Of a DNA stretch of 64,000 nucleotides, positions 41,700 to 51,083 are shown in pieces. The notes beneath the pieces are model-generated. The model was not told the DNA's origin. It did no database searches and saw only the letters and a list, made by a program, of their open reading frames with translations. The first letter of the stretch is position 1; each line of letters opens with the position of its first letter. The translations under genes and the position numbers were made by a program. Origin of the DNA: Hyposmocoma kahamanoa (taxonomy: Eukaryota > Arthropoda > Insecta > Lepidoptera > Cosmopterigidae); the NCBI RefSeq assembly GCF_003589595.1, contig NW_020653993.1, forward strand, positions 9,225,990-9,289,989. The letters are read 5' to 3'.

Positions 41700-41910
41700 C
41701 ACGCTTACTTGCATTCCACGCCAAGCAGTAAAATGAGCTTTTTTGCGTTTCGGTTTTAAAGGGTAAGGATGCTGGCAAAATTACAGGCACATGAGACTTG
41801 TCAATTTATGCCCCAGTATATGAGACGTGCGCAGTGGCAATGTCCCGCAGATCTTAGCGACTGAAAGTTCTGAGCGACACTGTAACTGTTGTGGACGGAC
41901 GTGTATTTTA
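41700..41910 (+). repeat. Rep-C copy
   Basis: CCACGCCAAGCAGTAAAATG, TTTTGCGTTTCGGTTTTAAA, GCACATGAGACTTGTCAATT, GTGCGCAGTGGCAATGTCCC, GATCTTAGCGACTGAAAGTT, TGTGGACGGACGTGTATTTT. It ends before the last block. Confidence 0.75.
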
Positions 41911-42311
41911 AATTTGAAAAAAGACGATTATCCCTTCTTAGCCACTTAAAATTGAATAACATAATTATGAAATATTCTTTACAAAACCCTATTGCATACT
42001 ACACCCACAGATTGACAGATGTCGTCATGACGAGTGTGAGGTCACCTTTAAACCTCGACACACACTTAGCACCGAAAGTTAATGCATTGTTGAGTCTCCT
42101 GAGGTTGAGACACAATATGGTAATGAAACAACGAAAGGCAACGTAACTGTCAAATAAATTTAATATCAAATGTAATATCTTCTATTTATGTATATGCAAA
42201 TGAGTTGCTTTGAATATCAAAATATATGGTATACATTTACAGAGCGAATGTAGAGAAAGGTCAATCTTGACGTACGTACCTCAGATTGGGGATGTCCCTG
42301 AAAAGGTCAAT
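41911..42311. other. No recognisable feature
   Basis: The open frame at 41889-42146 begins in Rep-C and has no coding signature. Confidence 0.45.
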
Positions 42312-42590
42312 AATAGTAACTCCATCTCACCTGATTGAAAGTGACGATGAGGTCGATGATGTAGCATGCACACCTAAATAACGCCTATGTACTCTCGCCT
42401 TGGAAAGGTCCATGTTATAGCTTTCGGGGAACAAGTCCGCAGGCAGAGAATTCAACTCCTTAGCCGCTCGCCATATAAATGTGGAAGCGAAACGTTTCGA
42501 GCGAATCCTGGGAATATCCATAACATAGGGGTGGAAGTCCAGCCCACGTCTAGAGACGATGGAAAGGGGAAAGCGGAATCATATTATGCA
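42312..42590 (-). pseudogene. LINE-L C-terminus and 3' end, inverted
   Basis: The minus strand reads HNMDIPRIRSKRFASTFIWR, AAKELNSLPADLFPESYNMD, LSKARVHRRYLGVHATSSTS, then stop. This is the best-preserved LINE-L tail in the window. Rep-C begins immediately at 42592, so one broke the other. Confidence 0.9.
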
Positions 42591-42599
42591 TGTTTGAAG

Positions 42600-42855
42600 G
42601 GTTAGGGTTCTGGTGAAATTACAGGCACATGGAACTTGTCCAATTATGTCTCAGGGTGACGGGCGCAGTGACACAGCCCCTACGGTCTTTGCAATTTAAA
42701 ATGGTCAGGCTTGTCGCTTGCCAACGCACGACTTCTTCTTCCGTCACATGGTTAATACATTTTAAACAAACTTTTGAGGTATGAACACATGTTGCTTTAT
42801 ATACCAAAGGTACGTTATATATCTGAGTACTGAAGTTCCACCGGATTGCACGTTC
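42600..42855 (+). repeat. Composite Rep-C unit, sister of 34800-35055
   Basis: GGTGAAATTACAGGCACATG, TCTCAGGGTGACGGGCGCAG, TTAAAATGGTCAGGCTTGTC, CACATGGTTAATACATTTTA, TTTTGAGGTATGAACACATG, TTGCTTTATATACCAAAGG and TGAAGTTCCACCGGATTG follow the same order as the earlier copy. Confidence 0.8.
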
Positions 42856-42939
42856 ATGATCTTTGCGATTTAAAGCTCTTTTGCGTTTCGGTTAGGGACA
42901 GATCGCATCCTAGATGTTAGTAAAAATACTTCTGCAAAA

Positions 42940-43045
42940 TGAGAGCTTTTGAGGAGAGAGGTTCAAAGATTCTACGACAGAAGTTAGTCGATAACTTTTT
43001 TATGCCTAAAAAAAGTTATAAAATTGCACATAATATGTAATATGT
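42940..43045 (+). repeat. MITE-H 5' half
   Basis: ACTTCTGCAAAATGAGAGCT, TTTGAGGAGAGAGGTTCAAA, AAGTTAGTCGATAACTTTTT, TTATAAAATTGCACAT. The left terminal repeat is lost. Confidence 0.6.
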
Positions 43046-43439
43046 TTCATTTAAAATTATTTTCATGGTTTCTTTTATGTGATAAATGATAATAAATTTT
43101 AATCAATAGAATACACTTGCGGCCAACTGCCAAAAGCGCAAGAAGATTAATGGATTTATAAATGCAAATTATGAACATAATATTACGGTGGAAATTTGAA
43201 ATATCGTAAGGGAAAATGACCTTTCGACAAAAGTCTCTTTCCACAGTCGATGATTTCGTCGATGTATCGAATTTTGAAATATCATAAGCGACATTTTGAA
43301 GCAAGGAACATTTTCCATTACGACAAAATATTTCTTATGACATTTGAAATTTCCACCGTCGATGTTATATGAAAGAAAAGGAATATATTTTCAGGTCCAA
43401 GTTGTTAACAACGCGTCAAGTCTTGTTAACAACGTGGCT
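43046..43439. other. Unannotated; short internal inverted echo
   Basis: GAAATTTGAAATATCGTAAG near 43192 and the inverse-like ATTTGAAATTTCCACCGTCG near 43341 suggest a decayed foldback of ~200 bp. No gene. Confidence 0.35.
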
Positions 43440-43590
43440 TCATGACAATACAACAAATCTTTAGGACACTATTTCAAACGCGAATGAAGCTTCATACTTG
43501 ATATTGTTTCTTAATTTGGTCGAGTCTTATTTGATTTTTTCTGACGGATGTCGAATGGAGAAAGAGAGTAGACCCCCAGGGTTAGTAAGT
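43440..43590 (-). repeat. Rep-N copy, inverted
   Basis: GCGAATGAAGCTTCATACTT, TTTGGTCGAGTCTTATTTGA, TCTGACGGATGTCGAATGGA, GAAAGAGAGTAGACCCCCAG. It matches the 12612 copy in inverse. Confidence 0.6.
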
Positions 43591-43611
43591 AAAGGTTTTT
43601 ATTTTTTTTAA

Positions 43612-43861
43612 TATAATTCGTCGGTTAAAAGGTAAAACTCATTAAGTGACATTTTGTTCAAAAACTAGATTTTTTCAATTTTGCTTTATTGGGAAGAACA
43701 TCTATGACAAGAAAAATTCAGTAAGTCTGTGGTGTCCTTCATGTTTTAATACATACCAGTCCTTTAGTGATTTTTCATAATGAAAAAATACAAAATCTTA
43801 ATTATCTCCCTTTGGCCAATTAGGCTATTAGTGAGTTTTACCTTTTAACCGACGAATTATA
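43612..43861. mobile_element. TIR-T: 250-bp element with 34-bp terminal inverted repeats
   Basis: The left arm 43612-43645 and right arm 43828-43861 are inverse to each other with one mismatch over 34 bp (core ATTCGTCGGTTAAAAGGTAA). The ends are TA...TA, consistent with a TA target duplication and a Tc1/mariner-type non-autonomous element. The interior is non-coding. The near-perfect arms imply recent activity. No sister copy in the window. Confidence 0.85.
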
Positions 43862-43869
43862 ATCGATAA

Positions 43870-44245
43870 AAGCTTGGCCACAATCTCACCTGATGTTAAC
43901 GCGTTTGCCTAAAAAAATGCCTATTCACTCTAGCCTTGAATAGCCCCAAATTGTACTTTTCGGGAAATACAGTTGCCGATAGAGCTTTCCATTCCTTTGC
44001 CGTACGCATCAGAAAGGAAGAAGCAAAGCGCTTAGTGCGAATAGGTGGAATATCAACGACATAAGAATGGAGTGCTGCAGACCTTCTAGTCGACCGAATG
44101 AGGAACGGTGAGGATGGAACTAAATTGAAAAGTTCCTGCGCACACTCCCCGAAATGTATCCATAGAAAACCGACAAGCCGGCTACTTTTCTGAGATTTCA
44201 AGAGATTTTTCGAGGTGTCTTTACGTAGACTTACACATAATGTAG
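43870..44245 (-). pseudogene. LINE-L C-terminus, inverted
   Basis: The minus strand is open and reads [80 protein letters not shown], then stop. It matches the fossil at 6455-6835 closely. It is truncated at the 5' side, where the frame runs on into unrelated sequence. Confidence 0.92.
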
Positions 44246-44484
44246 TAAAAGTTACATCGATGTTTGTGTACGAGACAGAAAGTGAAGGAAATCCGCGGTT
44301 GCAGTCAATGCTTAATCTTAAAAACATCTGTTATTTTACGATGAAATCTCAGGAAAAGACATGTCAGAATAATTATTGCCAATAAAATGAGAACAAACCT
44401 GTTCGTGGCATCTGTGCATTGCGTAATGCGCTGCGCTGTATATTTAAAATTATTGGTAAGGTCGATTTTAAACTAGAAGAGTAG
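44246..44484. other. No recognisable feature
   Basis: Short spacer; nothing supported. Confidence 0.4.
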
Positions 44485-45110
44485 CGCAGGCTGGTTAGAT
44501 TGTATTATTTTGTATTTGGAACTGTATAAAAATAAGAAGGTTGTTGTCAAATGAACATCGGGAGACTTCTGGATAAATCTTCAAACTGAACGCTCAAAGT
44601 AAACCTTGAAAATTGGTGAAATTACAGGCACACGAGACTTGTCGACTTACGTCTTAGAGTGAAGGGCGCCGGTTTCGTCTCAGGTTTTTGCAATTTAAAG
44701 TTCTGAGTGGCACTGCAAGTGTTTTGGACAGGCGTGTACCAACAGGCACACGACTTGTTCGTCCCGTCACTTGATATTATAAAAAAAAAATTTTTCCTCG
44801 TTTATTATGAATCAGTAGGTACCTCTCACTACGCTATAACCACGGCTACGCTCCCACAAGTGGTGGAGGCGAAAAATCAAGGCTGGTTAGATTGTATAGC
44901 ACAGGCTGGTTAGATTGTATTATTTTGTATTTGGAACTGTATAAAAATAAGAATGTTGTTGTCAAATGAACACCGGGAGAGTTCTGGACAAATATTCAAA
45001 CCAAACGCTCACAGTCAATCTTTAATTGTGGATATATTCCTCGTTTATTATTAAACAGTACCTCTCACTACGCTATAACCACGGCTACGCTTCCACCGTA
45101 CTCAAGAAGA
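44485..45110 (+). repeat. Local tandem duplication, one copy disrupted by Rep-C
   Basis: The unit GGCTGGTTAGATTGTATTATTTTG ... AACGCTCA(A/C)AGT ... CCTCGTTTATTAT ... ACTACGCTATAACCACGGCTACGC appears at 44485-44870 and at 44880-45105. The first copy contains Rep-C at 44616-44795. The second is uninterrupted. The join (44875-44915) repeats CTGGTTAGATTGTAT once more. Confidence 0.85.
44616..44795 (+). repeat. Rep-C, 5'-truncated, inserted in the tandem unit
   Basis: It begins TGGTGAAATTACAGGCACAC, passes GACTTGTCGACTTACGTCTT, AATTTAAAGTTCTGAGTGGC, TTGGACAGGCGTGTACC and ends GTCACTTGATATTATAAAAA with an A-run. Compared with the empty unit, about 15 bp of target are missing. This points to insertion with a small target deletion. 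Confidence 0.8.
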
Positions 45111-45334
45111 AGTAAGGCCACTAATCACTAAACAAGTATCAACAGCCAACAATATCCCGAATGGAATGAAAATATCAAATCGTGGCTAAAAAGCTAACCA
45201 GATACAATCGTTTCATTGTTACAGTAAATTGTTAGGTTACCAAGTTAATAGCACGCTATGAGTAATTAGTAACCACGGCTAACGATTTCAATTTAGTCGT
45301 GTGCCATTTATTTTATACAAGATATGCTTTTTCT
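45111..45334. other. No recognisable feature
   Basis: Short spacer; nothing supported. Confidence 0.4.
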
Positions 45335-45490
45335 ATGATGTAAAGTGACGGAACGAAGTCCTAACCTAACCTAGTAGTGGTGAAGCGACGTGCCTACATA
45401 TAACCATTGAAGTGCTTCGCCGAGATCTGAGAGAGAGATCAGAGACATAAAGTTGACAAATCTTACCCTTCAAAACCGGGAAACAATAGG
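45335..45490 (-). repeat. Rep-C fragment, inverted, diverged
   Basis: ATGTAAAGTGACGGAACGAA, AAGCGACGTGCCTACATATA, CCGAGATCTGAGAG, AGACATAAAGTTGACAAATC, TTACCCTTCAAAACCGGGAA. CCTAACCTAACCTAGTAGTG interrupts it. Confidence 0.65.
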
Positions 45491-45536
45491 CGGGGCAGAT
45501 TCGTACACTTTTTTTAACTTCAATTTTTGGTTACTA

Positions 45537-46250
45537 AATTTATTTATTTATTTATTTATTGAAGGACATCCAACAGCATACAATTCAAACTTAAAAATCT
45601 ATTTTACATGACCAGTATATAATGCCAATTACAGGATATCACAGAGCCTTAAAAAAAAAAATAACATGACGTGACAAAGTGTGCTTATGATTTAATAATT
45701 ACATTCAACATAAATAAGTATATTACAAATTAGTACCTATATTTAAATCTTTTTTACTGAGTGGTAATGAAAAAGGCAGAATTATTAAAAAAAAATTGTA
45801 ATAATAATAATAAAGATTGTAAATAGAAGTCAATATTTTAAAGGAACAATTTATAATTTAAATGATCGTGAGAGGGGCAAAAAAAGAAAAAATACCTCAA
45901 GTATCTCAAGCTTAGGGTGGCCAAATTACTCCACTAATTCTTCGCTTAAATGAGTGTTTAGGATGTGCAAAGATGTCAATGTTACTGAAAAACTTATTGT
46001 ACGTAGTTGTAAGGCGCGAAACAATTTCATTCTGGCCATAGTTCGTACGACTTGGTGGAACGTAAAATACTTTATGAAGTGGGTTACGACGGCGACTATA
46101 GGGCACTACAAGACGAAACAGGGAAACAAGGGAAGGGCTGTCTAGGCGAGTATTCACAACATCGTGTAGAAAGGCCATATCTAGGAGCTGGCTCCTGTCA
46201 GAAAGACTATGCATACTGAAATGTTTGCTGGCTTCCTCATATGTGGAGAA
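45537..46250 (-). pseudogene. jockey/CR1-like LINE 3' end, inverted
   Basis: The minus strand reads FSTYEEASKHFSMHSLSDRS, QLLDMAFLHDVVNTRLDSPS, LVSLFRLVVPYSRRRNPLHK, FYVPPSRTNYGQNEIVSRLT, then FFSNIDIFAHPKHSFKR and stop at about 45912. A ~370-bp 3' UTR ends in an (AATA)n tail at 45537-45561. The terminal frame is intact for ~110 codons, so this copy is relatively young. It is 5'-truncated near 46250. Confidence 0.9.
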
Positions 46251-47149
46251 CTTTTTTTTACTCTTATATAAATGAAATTATAATGCCTATTTTTACTACC
46301 TAATTGATGATACAACTAATAAACATTACTAATTTAATCGTTTCTCCATAAGTAGCATTGAATAATTGAAAAATTTTGATTTTAACAAAAAATGGGAATT
46401 GTCCAATTCTGCCCCACTTTGATGCTTGGGTACTTTGATACATCATCGCTTGGGGCACTTAGAATACGTGAATCAACGTAGTGTGCCACGTATTATCAGC
46501 ACTAGGTAATCAACTTTTCATAAAGTATGACGCTATATGTGCCTCAGCTAGATCAAGACTTCTTTCTAGGGCACCATTTGAAAAGTGTTCTTTGTAATGT
46601 AGTCTTGGAAGTAGAAATACAGGAGGAATAGCTGACTATAGCGCAAAATCACTAGTGCACCTCTTTACAATAACTTGTTAAAATGTTTTACATTTATCAT
46701 ACAAAGTAAGTAATAACAGCACTTTGATACGTACCAAACTGCCCCACTCATTAGTGTATAAAAGTACCCCACCGACCAATTTAAAAGAAAATATTTATTT
46801 CAAAAAATCTTTATATATTCCCTCAAAGTCACGTGCAATTCTAGTTATTGAAAACACTAGTTTATCCTGTATTAAGACATCTGATCCTGTAAAGTGAACA
46901 AAACTGCAGTGCACTCGTATTTGTGTCGCTTATTTTTTTAGTCGACTGTGAAAACACTTTGTAACCTGTCGAACGACAATGGCTAACTGGTGAGCTGCAT
47001 CATCGCATGTCTATTACTCACACATACAAAGGCACGTTTTAGTATTATCACAACTAATATTATGTCTCAAGGTATGGAGATAATGCATAATACAATGCTT
47101 TACGAATCTGCCCTCTGTATCAAACTGCCCCGCTTCCCCCTAATGCTCA
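46251..47149. other. Unannotated; recurrent CTGCCCC motifs
   Basis: TTCTGCCCCACTTTGATG (46409), CAAACTGCCCCACTCATTAG (46738) and TCAAACTGCCCCGCTTCCCC (47120) punctuate this stretch. Together with TACTTTGATACATCATCG and TTTGATACGTACCAAACTG they suggest one degraded dispersed repeat. No gene. Confidence 0.4.
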
Positions 47150-47242
47150 CATTACTAGGTACTGCACGGCGGCACAAATTGGCATGGCATTACTTCTCTG
47201 GACAAGCTCTTTCAGATGGAAATCTACTGCTATTAAACTAAA
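47150..47242 (-). repeat. Rep-C 5' end, inverted
   Basis: AATGCTCACATTACTAGGTA, GGCATTACTTCTCTGGACAA, GCTCTTTCAGATGGAAATCT, ACTGCTATTA correspond to the inverse of the Rep-C start. Confidence 0.65.
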
Positions 47243-47734
47243 CGTTAACCAAACATACGTTTGTCCAAAATTTCTTAACTAATGAATGGGGAACATGGAG
47301 ACAAAGATACAGTTTACACTCGCCTAGAAGCTAACTCTGACCGTAAAGATATACAAGTTCGGAACATACACGACGGTGACAGCAAAACACTTCGTGCGAA
47401 TTGTTAATAAAGTACAGTTCAAAATCCAAACTTTAAAGCCAGCTAACAAGCATACGGCCCGCCTTATGGAAACCGGTCACCGTTGCCTATGAACGCCTGC
47501 AACACCAGGGGCGTCACGACCGCGTTGCCAACCTTTTAGGACCCTCCTCAAACCCCTTTTGAAGGACTCCATGCTGTATTCCTGCGAGAAAACCCTGATA
47601 GGGAGTCATTTCACAACCTAAGTGTACGTGAGAAGAAGCTTCTCTGAAACCGTACAGTACGAGATCGACTCGGACTTCCCTGCTAATATAAAAATAAAAT
47701 GTTGCTGTTGGCATCATGACAAATAGGTCTTCAA
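47243..47734. repeat. GC-richer dispersed repeat fragment at about 47430-47700
   Basis: GCCAGCTAACAAGCATACGG, CCCGCCTTATGGAAACCGGT, CACCGTTGCCTATGAACGCC, TGCAACACCAGGGGCGTCAC is a block I recognise as common in lepidopteran sequence. Its element type is uncertain. The minus open frame 47514-47717 is accidental. Confidence 0.5.
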
Positions 47735-48135
47735 AACATTAGCCATTGCACAGGCGATAGAACAGACATAGGGAGGCAAAGTGTCTCCACGAAGACAGTG
47801 GTTCAATATCGTCTGTAAGCACAGGATCGTTAACAATTCTAATAGCACGTCCTTGAACCGCGTCAAAGCACCCAAGCTGGCATCCGGGAGCTCCCGCCCA
47901 AAGATGGCAGCGATATTTCATGTTGAGACGAACTTGTGACTTATAAAGTAGCAATCTCTGCTCCGAAGTGAAATACAGCTTAGCCCTGTTGATCACACCG
48001 AGCTTTTTGGACGCCAGCTTTGCCACCTAAGCGACTACGGAAATGAACGTCACAAGAAATGTCGACACCAAGGATCCCGATGCTCTCCGAGATATTTAAT
48101 GCTTTCTTTTGGAACCTGATGCAGCAAATAAAGTA
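47735..48135 (-). pseudogene. LINE-L reverse-transcriptase C-terminal part, inverted
   Basis: The minus strand reads LGVDISCDVHFRSR, then in a shifted frame MAKLASKKLGVINRAKLYFT, SEQRLLLYKSQVRLNMKYRC, HLWAGAPGCQLGCFDAVQGR, AIRIVNDPVLTDDIEPLSSW, RHFASLCLFYRLCNG. This is the thumb-to-tail region of jockey-like ORF2. A stop and a shift separate the two parts. It is 5'-truncated near 48135. Confidence 0.92.
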
Positions 48136-48345
48136 TTTTTAGCGGATAATCTATCAGATAGGTTCAAAAGTAAATACCACGAGCTGGAAGCCGCAGAGGG
48201 AGGGCCAACCTGTTTTTTGTAGAGTGTTAACGGCTTTGTCATAAAGCCGTACAGCCTATTCTTAATTTATTTTTTTCATTATGGTTTCACTTTTCACTCA
48301 GGTCAATCTTCAATCTTCATATGATATCATTGATGGGTAGAATTT
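48136..48345. other. No recognisable feature
   Basis: Short spacer. Resembles LINE 5' debris around 48180-48230 but nothing firm. Confidence 0.4.
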
Positions 48346-48612
48346 CTTTTACTTTTTTCCATCCTCTATGGCTGGAATTCCATCCTCTAAGGTAGAAACC
48401 ATCCAAAGACAGTCCAGTGGCATTGACATTCTGTCTTTGCGTCATAGTGTTGCCGTATAAACCTTAGAGGACGGAAAAAAAAGAAGTATAAACGCGTGTT
48501 TTAAACATCAATATTGTTAAATAGTACTGCCATGTTTATTTTAAATGCAGGTTTGTCAAATTATCACTGCTTTAACCTTAGACTTTTTATTTTTTTCCAT
48601 CCTCTATGGCTT
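48346..48612. repeat. TIR-K cluster: four copies of a terminal motif
   Basis: The motif CCTTAGAGGATGGAAAAAA occurs inverted at 48355-48374, inverted and short at 48378-48394, direct at 48462-48482 and inverted at 48590-48608. 48378-48482 forms a foldback about 105 bp long (ATCCTCTAAGGT ... ACCTTAGAGGACGG). It is probably a small non-autonomous DNA element with satellite termini. The same motif is at 16559 and 60251. Confidence 0.65.
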
Positions 48613-49030
48613 TAACGATAAAGAAAACTAGATGTAATAACAAAAAGTTCATGTTGGAAAAAAATTCTTCAATGACTTGTGAAGTTCTTTTCTAGGATTG
48701 GACAATGGTGGTATATCATCTCCTTATCTTACTGTATCAATACTTATACGGCGCCCAAGCTCAGTTATTGCGCTAAGTTATACATGGTGCAGGTACCTAC
48801 TTTTACTTTTGGGATGCGTCTACTTGTATCGAAATTAGAACGGTTGTGTAATTTCACATTTTTAACTTCGAAACCGGTTACTCACACACGGAGTTTGTTT
48901 ACCATATATTTTTGTACATTACAACAGTTAAATTGTGCTTGAATGCCGAACCCTTGCTGGGAATTGAACTTACACCTTGTAGGAGGTCTGTTCGAACTAT
49001 CACTACTCTAATTAAAAAATAATAATAATT
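48613..49030. other. No recognisable gene
   Basis: The plus open frame at 48679-48942 has no signature. Otherwise AT-rich and unannotated. Confidence 0.45.
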
Positions 49031-49280
49031 TGCTAGCAGTCGAGCTTCTTGTGCAAGAGGTGGTCCGAGAAAGTATGGCCACCATATTTATTTTTACCAC
49101 CAAACAATTAACGTGGACATTACTAAGTTCCGCTTTTGAAGGATAGGTAAAATGACAGGCACTTGGGACTTGGCAGCGCCAATCAGATCTTTGCAATTTA
49201 AGGTTCTAAGAGGCACTGCAAGTATCATTGATAGGCGTGTCGCTTAACACCAGGCGTACGACTGGATCGTCTCTACGAGA
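49031..49280 (+). repeat. Rep-C copy
   Basis: TGCTAGCAGTCGAGCTTCTT, AAGTATGGCCACCATATTTA, ACATTACTAAGTTCCGCTTT, GACAGGCACTTGGGACTTGG, TTGCAATTTAAGGTTCTAAG, GATAGGCGTGTCGCTTAACA. It is diverged but collinear. Confidence 0.75.
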
Positions 49281-49318
49281 TATTTCAGCTTATTCACACG
49301 CTCTAGACGAGCTTCGTT

Positions 49319-49762
49319 TAAGAGGGAGCAGAGGAAAAATTCCTAATCTTCGATGTGATTTTAGAGGGGTATATCCACTTTAAAGTTAAAAATAAAATAT
49401 TGTATGAGTAACTACATGATATATTCAAGCATAGACGTTAATCAGAAACGTAAAACAATAAAGTTTCCTTGATAGATAAAAATCACGAAATGACCTCTAA
49501 TTTTCACATTTTTTCGATTTATCCTTGAAATGCTACAGGTTATTAGGACAAAAATTAGATAATTAATTATATTTATGCATGATCGACAACTGTCACTACG
49601 GATTTTTTTTAATCCCTTTAGTTTTAGAGTTATTCCGCTAAAACGAATTTGGTACTTTTAATGCGCAAAATTCAACATCTCCTGTCGCATGTCACGCGAA
49701 CTTCAGGCATATATTTGTTTCACAAATTTGGGCGGAGCCAACGTCAAAACTTTTTTGGCATG
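49319..49762. mobile_element. TIR-E copy 2, without SINE and lacking right terminus
   Basis: TTAAGAGGGAGCAGAGGAAA at the left and a body nearly identical to 20104-20677 through GGGCGGAGCCAACGTCAAAA and TTTGGCATG. The right inverted terminus is replaced by AGAGCTCTAAATG. This copy gives the empty site for the SINE-A at 20148. Confidence 0.85.
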
Positions 49763-49877
49763 AGAGCTCTAAATGTTATCAAAGGGAGAACCAGTGGTTT
49801 CGTATTCTTAACCGCAAAGAGCGCAATCTTGCTTGGTAAACAAAGCTTCTATCAATGGCTGCCTTTTGTTTTTGTGT

Positions 49878-50690
49878 AGCAGGAGAGCTTCTAGTGAAAG
49901 AGTTTGTCCAGAGAAGTACCATAACTATTTCTGCCACCAAGCAGTAATGCGGGCACATCGAGTATATAACCAGAAATAGAGACGAAATGTCATTTAATTT
50001 GAAAAGTATTCTGCCAAATCGTTACTGTGACAACTGCGCTTCGATTAGCCAGGCCGAGTTCGAAACAATTGAAGGGTCAATAGTTTCACTTCAAATCGAC
50101 CAGTTTAACGTAAGCTTTGCTAATGGACGGCAATTGCAAAATAACTTATTTAATATTTAATTACCGATGAAATGTGATTCCGTTTGTTTTGTAATTAGAT
50201 GTTTTGCTGTTTTTCCCACACCACCGAATGGAACAGCCCCCATTGTTAGAGATATTATCTTTATTACAATAAATACAGAATATTTTTGGAATATACGGAA
50301 ACGTACACACAGGTCAGTTGTTGGCGCTGGTCTATTTCAGTTTTCTAATTTGTGATTTCAGCGCAAAGCGAAATCACAAAAATCACAAATTTCAGCGCAA
50401 AGCGAAAGTTGATATTTAAAAAAGATATAAGGTCCATTTACCTGATTTCTTGCCAAGGATGGATGGCCCTTACTTCGTCTTTATTTCTGGTTATATACTC
50501 GATGTGTGAGCATTACCTAAGGAGAAACTACAGGCACGTGTGACTTGTCAACTTTAGATTTGAGAGTGACAGGCGCAGAGGCAGTGCCCCGTAAATCTTT
50601 GCGATTAAATCTCTGATTGACACTGTATATTTTATGGGTATGCACGACTTGTTCGTCGCGTCACTTAATAACATAAAAAACACCGCTTTT
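49878..50690 (+). repeat. Rep-C copy split by TIR-R
   Basis: 49878-49955 is the Rep-C 5' block (TAGCAGGAGAGCTTCTAGTG, TTTCTGCCACCAAGCAGTAA). 50505-50690 resumes with TGTGAGCATTACC, ACAGGCACGTGTGACTTGTC, GAGAGTGACAGGCGCAGAGG, AAATCTTTGCGATTAAATCT and GCGTCACTTAATAACATAAA. The two halves meet in phase once TIR-R and one 8-bp repeat are removed. Confidence 0.85.
49956..50504. mobile_element. TIR-R copy 2, inserted in Rep-C with 8-bp duplication
   Basis: Termini CATCGAGTATATAACCAGAA and the inverse at 50484-50504 enclose 549 bp. The flanks are TGCGGGCA (49948-49955) and TGTGAGCA (50505-50512), differing at two positions. The interior includes AACCGATGAAATGTG-type sequence and two TTTCAGCGCAAAGCGAAA units at about 50357 and 50388. 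It is non-coding. Confidence 0.88.
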
Positions 50691-51083
50691 TAAAAGTTTA
50701 TGTAGTCAACAAAAACGACTTCTGTATTTATAAAAATATATTTAAAATGTACAGCCTTAAAAAGAGATAGGTATGCAGTTCCGGTAACTAACAGATAAGT
50801 TATCTGCCTATTTTTTACTGTACCTGTTAAAAGGCAATACAAATGGGAGTCTTAATAGATCAAGTTATGATTAATATTATGGAAACGCCACGTAATCGGT
50901 CTAAATTGCGGTCGAAAAACTTCAATGATAGCTCCCAATTATTATGGACGATGTTTTAAGCCGTGATTGCGGGGCCATGAAGTACGCGAAGAGTGCAGGT
51001 GTCCATTTATGTTTTGATACCATGGTCTCAACAATATTTTCTTATTATAAGTTCGATCGCAATAACAATATACTTAATAACGG
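50691..51083. other. No recognisable feature
   Basis: AT-rich spacer; nothing supported. Confidence 0.5.

Noticed and set aside
45385..45400. Telomeric-type CCTAACCTAACC run (interstitial telomere)
   Set aside because: Only about three imperfect units within a Rep-C fragment; too short, and the insect telomere unit is CCTAA, without the extra C.
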